Below are positions 60,705 through 64,000 of a DNA stretch of 64,000 nucleotides, in pieces; within the stretch, counting starts at the first letter, position 1; each line of letters starts with the position of its first letter. The position numbers and the translations under genes were made by a program. Origin of the DNA: Aquiluna sp. (GTDB lineage Bacteria > Actinomycetota > Actinomycetes > Actinomycetales > Microbacteriaceae); assembly GCA_021741585.1 (NCBI GenBank), contig JAIOXN010000001.1, positions 983,059 through 1,047,058 on the forward strand. The letters are read 5' to 3'. The notes below the pieces were generated by a model that saw only the letters and a program-made list of their open reading frames with translations, did not search any database and was not told where the DNA came from.

Positions 60705-62507
60705 ATGCCAAAAGACTTTTCTTCGCCTGCCCGTTCAACTTCTACCAACAAACGCGCCGTAGCCCCAAAGTGGGACACCCCAAAGCGCGATGGAGCACCT
60801 GCTAAGCGCACCGAGCGCCCGGGTTACGCTTCCAAAAAGGGTGACTATGTGCCAAAGGGCGACCGCCCGGAGCGCAAGGACTTTGATCCAACCCGCAAGC
60901 CTCGTTCAACCGGCGACTATGCAGATCGCAAGCCACGCACCGGTGGCGACTATGCAGACCGCAAGCCAAGAACTGGCGGCCGCGACTTTGACGACCGTAA
61001 GCCAAGATCAGGTGGCCGTGACTTTGATGGTGACCGCAAGCCTCGCACAGATAGACCAGAGAGATCTGAGCGTCCAGACCGCGTAGCACGCGATAACGAT
61101 CGCAACAGAGAATTCTCAAACGCAAGATCAAAGACTTCATCTGGCAAGAGCTTTGATGGTGACAAGAAGCTTGCAAAGCTTGAAAGCGCAACCGATGTTG
61201 TTTCTTTCAACACCTTCCAGGAGATGGGTCTTCCAGACCGTCTAACCCAAGAACTTGCCAAGATGGGTGCAGCAGCACCGTTCCCAATCCAGGCTTCAAC
61301 AATCCCTGCCGCAATGGAAGGTCACCACGTTCTAGGACGCGGTAAGACCGGTTCTGGAAAGACCATTGCTTTTGGTGTTCCTTTGGTTACCAAGTTGGCT
61401 CAGGCTGGAAACCAGCCACGTGTTGCATTCAAGCCAAAGGCTTTGGTTCTTGCTCCAACTCGTGAGCTTGCCGACCAGATCGACAAGACCTTGTCACTTT
61501 TGGCTAAGAGCGTTGGATTCTTCACCACAACTATTTATGGTGGTGTTCCTCAGTACCGTCAGGAGCAGGCACTAAAGCGCGGTGTTGACATTGTTATTGC
61601 AACTCCAGGTCGCCTAGAGGATCTAATGGCACAAGGATTGGTTGATCTTTCTGATTGTGCTCAAGTGGTAGTCGATGAGGCAGACCACATGTGTGATCTT
61701 GGCTTTATTGAGCCGGTGAACCGCATTCTTTCGGCCTCTGGAGAGTCTCAGAAGCTATTGTTCTCGGCCACTTTGGACCAAGAGGTTGCAGCACTTGTTC
61801 GCAAGTACATGCCAAAGCCTTTTGTTTACGAAGTTCCAGGTGAAATCAACGAGACGTCTGATATTGAGCACCGCGTCTTGGTTATTGAGCCACGTCACCG
61901 CTCAGAGATCTTCCACCGCCTAGTTCAGGGCACCGGCAAGAGCATCATCTTTGTTCGCACCAAGGTAACCGCTGAGGCTCTTGCGATGAGCCTCAACGAT
62001 GCCGGTGTTCCAACCGCAAGATTGCACGGAGACCTAAACCAGGCTCAGCGCACTCGTAACCTAGAGCGCTTCATCAAGGGTGCAGCCCGCGTGATGATTG
62101 CAACCGACGTTGCAGCTCGTGGTATTCACGTTGATGACGTCAAGCTTGTTATCCAGCTTGACCTTCCTGAGGAATACAAGACTTATTTGCACCGTGCAGG
62201 CCGTACCGGCCGTGCTGGTCGCTCAGGAACCGTTATTTCAATTGTTCCTGCTGGCCGCACCCGCAAGGTTGATGGTTTGCTAGAGCGTGCAGATCGCGAA
62301 GCGATCTACACCAAGGTTGAGCCAGGCGACCCGCTAATCGAGGAGCTTGCAGGCCCGATTGCTCCTCCGCCGATTGTTGACTCACTTGACTTTGGTGATT
62401 CAAGATTCGAGTCAATGAACAAGGACAAGGCCAAAAAAGACTTGCGTGCCAAGCACACACCAAATAAGCTATACGCAGCCAAAGACCGCCGGTTTCGGTC
62501 GCGCTAA
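60705..62507 (+). CDS. DEAD-box ATP-dependent RNA helicase
   Basis: A 600-residue RNA helicase. The first ~160 residues are a basic, repetitive, probably disordered tail of RKPRTGGDYAD-type units; the two RecA-like domains follow, with Q motif near NTFQEMGLPDRLTQ, Walker A GKTGSGKT (213-220), PTRELADQ, DEAD (324-327), SAT, and the closing motif VI HRAGRTGRAGR near residue 497. Such enzymes unwind structured RNA in ribosome assembly or mRNA turnover at low temperature. The basic tail is N-terminal here, whereas in many relatives it is C-terminal. The last residues (DRRFRSR) look frame-shifted: a +1 frame over the same bases would end in a GFGRAKAKK-type tail at 62520. Confidence 0.95.
   Translation: MPKDFSSPARSTSTNKRAVAPKWDTPKRDGAPAKRTERPGYASKKGDYVPKGDRPERKDFDPTRKPRSTGDYADRKPRTGGDYADRKPRTGGRDFDDRKPRSGGRDFDGDRKPRTDRPERSERPDRVARDNDRNREFSNARSKTSSGKSFDGDKKLAKLESATDVVSFNTFQEMGLPDRLTQELAKMGAAAPFPIQASTIPAAMEGHHVLGRGKTGSGKTIAFGVPLVTKLAQAGNQPRVAFKPKALVLAPTRELADQIDKTLSLLAKSVGFFTTTIYGGVPQYRQEQALKRGVDIVIATPGRLEDLMAQGLVDLSDCAQVVVDEADHMCDLGFIEPVNRILSASGESQKLLFSATLDQEVAALVRKYMPKPFVYEVPGEINETSDIEHRVLVIEPRHRSEIFHRLVQGTGKSIIFVRTKVTAEALAMSLNDAGVPTARLHGDLNQAQRTRNLERFIKGAARVMIATDVAARGIHVDDVKLVIQLDLPEEYKTYLHRAGRTGRAGRSGTVISIVPAGRTRKVDGLLERADREAIYTKVEPGDPLIEELAGPIAPPPIVDSLDFGDSRFESMNKDKAKKDLRAKHTPNKLYAAKDRRFRSR
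60894..61047 (+). repeat. in-gene tandem repeat encoding RKPR-type units
   Basis: Five degenerate in-frame units of about 33 bases, each starting with a CGC/CGT-AAG codon pair and coding RKPR followed by Gly/Asp/Tyr or Arg/Asp/Phe residues, form the N-terminal tail of the helicase. Tandem codon repeats of this type vary in number between strains by slippage or recombination. Confidence 0.85.
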
Positions 62508-62519
62508 AGCCAAGAAGTA

Positions 62520-62634
62520 ATTCAAAGTTTTATCGCGTCTGAGTAAGAATCACAAAAGTGATGACCTGCGTAGGTGAAAGATAAAGCTTTACAGCTCTGC
62601 TCTCTCGCCTGCGCGAGGGAGCATTTTTGTTTTT
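62520..62634 (+). promoter_or_regulatory. rplJ leader with terminator-like attenuator (L10 leader type)
   Basis: The leader before rplJ contains CCTGCGTAGGTG (near 62565), a motif familiar from actinobacterial L10 leaders, and then a strong stem TGCTCTCTCGC / GCGAGGGAGCA (62598-62608 / 62613-62623, one G-U pair) with a CTGC loop and the run TTTTTGTTTTT. Thirty bases later rplJ starts, so this is best read as a transcription attenuator controlled by bL10-bL12 binding, though it could also end the helicase transcript. Confidence 0.7.
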
Positions 62635-62663
62635 CTAGCCGGCACAAACTAACAAGGAGTGCC

Positions 62664-63176
62664 ATGGCAGACAAGAAGGCGACAGTTGCCGAGCTACAGG
62701 AGAAGTTCTCTAGCTCAAACGCAATCGTCCTAACTGAATACCGCGGACTCACTGTGTCGAAGCTCAAGGAGCTTCGCCGCGCATTGGCTAATGACGCAAC
62801 CTACGTAGTTGCGAAGAACACCCTTTTGAACATCGCAGCAAAGAACGCGGGAGTAACCGCATTCGAGGGCCAGCTATATGGTCCAACTGCATTTGCATTC
62901 GTTCACGGCGACGCCGTGACCGTTGCAAAGGCTCTAAAGGACTTCGCAAAGACAAACCCTCTGCTTGTTGTGAAGACCGGTGTCATGGATGGCATTGCTC
63001 TATCAGAAGCAGATGTGAAGAAGCTTGCAGATCTCGAAACCCGCGAGGTGCTATTGGCCAAGGCCGCTGGCGTCCTCAAGGCTTCGCTATTCAAGGCTGC
63101 CTACACCTTCAACGCGCTTCCTTCGGGAACCGTTCGCGTTGTCGACGCATTGCGTCAAAAGCAAGAGTCCAACTAA
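62664..63176 (+). CDS. rplJ: large-subunit ribosomal protein uL10
   Basis: A 170-residue uL10. The ATG at 62664 (after AAGGAGTGCC) fits the family start ADKKATVAELQEKFSSSNAIVLTEYRGLTV; an upstream frame from 62574 would run through the attenuator and is not coding. VVAKNTLLNIAAKNAGV and the C-terminal helix region that binds bL12 dimers (AAGVLKASLFKAAYTFNAL) are present. uL10 anchors the stalk of bL12 copies on 23S rRNA. rplL follows after 29 bases. Confidence 0.96.
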   Translation: MADKKATVAELQEKFSSSNAIVLTEYRGLTVSKLKELRRALANDATYVVAKNTLLNIAAKNAGVTAFEGQLYGPTAFAFVHGDAVTVAKALKDFAKTNPLLVVKTGVMDGIALSEADVKKLADLETREVLLAKAAGVLKASLFKAAYTFNALPSGTVRVVDALRQKQESN

Positions 63177-63205
63177 CTAAAACGTAAACCCATTAGGAGA
63201 TAAAC

Positions 63206-63583
63206 ATGGCAAAGCTAACTGCCGACCAGCTCATTGAGGCTTTCAAGGAGCTAACCCTTATCGAGCTTTCTGACTTCGTTAAGAAGTTCGAAGAAGTATT
63301 CGAAGTATCAGCTGCAGCTCCAGTTGCAGCAGCAGCTGCTCCAGCAGCAGCAGCAGAGGCAGCAGAAGAGAAGGACGAGTTTGACGTCATTCTTGAGGCT
63401 GCTGGCGACCAGAAGATCCAGGTCATCAAGGAGGTTCGTGCAATCACCAACCTAGGACTAGGCGAGGCTAAGGCACTTGTTGACGCAGCCCCTTCAACCA
63501 TCCTTGAGGGTGCAAAGAAGGATGCAGCTAACGACGCTAAGGCGAAGCTAGAGGCAGCTGGTGGCAAGGTTACCCTTAAGTAA
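63206..63583 (+). CDS. rplL: large-subunit ribosomal protein bL12 (L7/L12)
   Basis: A 125-residue bL12: N-terminal dimer helices ([28 protein letters not shown]), the Ala/Pro/Glu-rich hinge ([19 protein letters not shown]), and the C-terminal factor-binding domain ([33 protein letters not shown]). The TAGGAGAT ribosome site is strong. It recruits translation GTPases. rpoB does not follow; the operon ends in a perfect intrinsic terminator. Confidence 0.97.
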   Translation: MAKLTADQLIEAFKELTLIELSDFVKKFEEVFEVSAAAPVAAAAAPAAAAEAAEEKDEFDVILEAAGDQKIQVIKEVRAITNLGLGEAKALVDAAPSTILEGAKKDAANDAKAKLEAAGGKVTLK

Positions 63584-63602
63584 TCTTCCAAGAACTACTC
63601 AA

Positions 63603-63637
63603 GAATCCCTCAGAGAGATCTGAGGGATTCTTTCTTT
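63603..63637 (+). terminator. intrinsic terminator after rplL
   Basis: A perfect 11-base stem GAATCCCTCAG / CTGAGGGATTC with loop AGAGAT, followed by TTTCTTT. It closes the rplJ-rplL transcript. Confidence 0.95.
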
Positions 63638-63659
63638 AACCAATTTGTCGACTAATAAG

Positions 63660-63673
63660 TTCGGGTAACCGAA
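63660..63673. promoter_or_regulatory. short palindrome before the secreted protein gene
   Basis: TTCGG and CCGAA flank GTAA, 44 bases before the likely start of the secreted protein gene. The role is unknown; it could be an operator. Confidence 0.3.
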
Positions 63674-63716
63674 GATTTCGACATACGCGCTGGTGTCCCT
63701 CAATTATCTTTGTCGA

Positions 63717-64000
63717 GTGACAAGAAACCGCAACCTACTTAGGCTCGTGGGGGCATCGAGGCCCACCAGGGCTGGAGAACACACTCTTCCTCAGGTAAGT
63801 CGCAGCGTCGCATCTTTTTCTCTTGCAATGGCACTTGTTGCCGGAGCACTAAACCCACTTGTCACAACCCAGTCCGCACAAGCAGCAACTGCAGGTTCTG
63901 GTGCATGTGAGCAGACTGTTGGTGACTCAAGTGGAGTTACCTCCACTCAGGTGGGTAGTGATTGCGTTGTCACATTTACTTCTGGAAATACGACTTGGAC
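63717..64000 (+). CDS. large secreted/surface protein, N-terminal part only
   Basis: An open frame runs from GTG 63717 to the window edge (94 codons) without a stop. After a basic, long leader (TRNRNLLRLVGASRPTRAG) comes a hydrophobic segment (SFSLAMALVAGALNPLV) and an AQAA-type cleavage site near residue 61, so the product is exported. The first mature residues contain two cysteines and many Ser/Thr/Gly/Val (GACEQTVGDSSGVTST), as in repetitive cell-surface proteins of freshwater actinobacteria. The start is uncertain (an in-frame GTG at 63693 is possible) because no good ribosome site is visible. The end and true length cannot be known from this window. Confidence 0.75.
   Translation, partial: MTRNRNLLRLVGASRPTRAGEHTLPQVSRSVASFSLAMALVAGALNPLVTTQSAQAATAGSGACEQTVGDSSGVTSTQVGSDCVVTFTSGNTTW

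Noticed and set aside
60894-61047. CRISPR-like array
   Set aside because: The repeats are contiguous, in-frame coding units in the helicase tail without spacers, and no cas genes are present.
62574-62663. N-terminal extension of rplJ
   Set aside because: It would translate the attenuator stem and T run; uL10 starts at 62664 by family comparison.

Overview
The window reads as a gene-dense chromosome segment from a streamlined actinobacterium of the Microbacteriaceae, most like the freshwater Luna-type lineages (Rhodoluna/Aquiluna). This placement is inferred from gene content and order: a 32-residue bS22 ribosomal protein gene, an archaeal-type AspRS, the hadA-hadB-murB / tRNA-Trp / secE-nusG-rplK-rplA order, a DUF2520 protein before panC, system II cytochrome c assembly next to menaquinone genes, a DUF4229 protein, a mycoredoxin-like protein, and base composition near 50% G+C by eye. 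No rRNA, insertion sequence, integrase, prophage or CRISPR array is visible, and no gene-free stretch exceeds about 270 bases.

Layout. 1-9.8 kb: pantothenate and lysyl-tRNA synthesis, ClpC, a SOUL-family protein, an actinobacterial ArgA-type acetyltransferase, RadA, a CPBP membrane protease and ProC. 9.8-14.3 kb: an ArsR-type regulator with a helical tail, bS22 with its own terminator, an HAD phosphatase, a glutaredoxin-like protein, a small export protein, a VapBC toxin-antitoxin pair with a clear operator, and AspRS. 14.3-28 kb: a respiratory assembly block made of TlpA/ResA-CcdA-ResB-CcsA, then menC, B, E, A, D, F, G and a long-chain prenyl synthase (menH and menI are not here). 28-36 kb: an FprA-like reductase, MFS exporters, ManA, YajQ, a LacI regulator, tRNA-Tyr, and a decayed second copy of the tRNA-Tyr 3' half with its terminator that brackets one acetyltransferase gene. 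36-48 kb: an MMPL transporter and a maltose/maltodextrin regulon (two tandem alpha-glucosidases, MalE, MalF, MalG, a neopullulanase-like GH13) with two LacI-type operators in the divergent control region and a strong malE-malF hairpin. 48-64 kb: tRNA-Thr, tRNA-Met, hadAB, murB, aminotransferase, tRNA-Trp, secE-nusG-rplKA, then nine kilobases with a nuclease, a two-component pair, a sugar kinase, two small enzymes and a DEAD-box helicase before rplJ-rplL, ending in the start of a large secreted protein cut by the window edge.

A genome-scale trait is visible directly: ten of twelve convergent gene pairs overlap at their 3' ends, five of them by exactly four bases with interlocked stop codons, so there is no room for conventional terminators. 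The two exceptions carry textbook intrinsic terminators. I found no wholly new multi-gene system. The most unusual items are the tRNA-Tyr relic that looks like an old integration scar, the RNA hairpin that buries the clpC ribosome binding site, the vapBC operator, the maltose operators, the ribosomal leader structures, a histidine kinase with an altered ATP-binding G1 box, and a possible frameshift at the end of the helicase gene.
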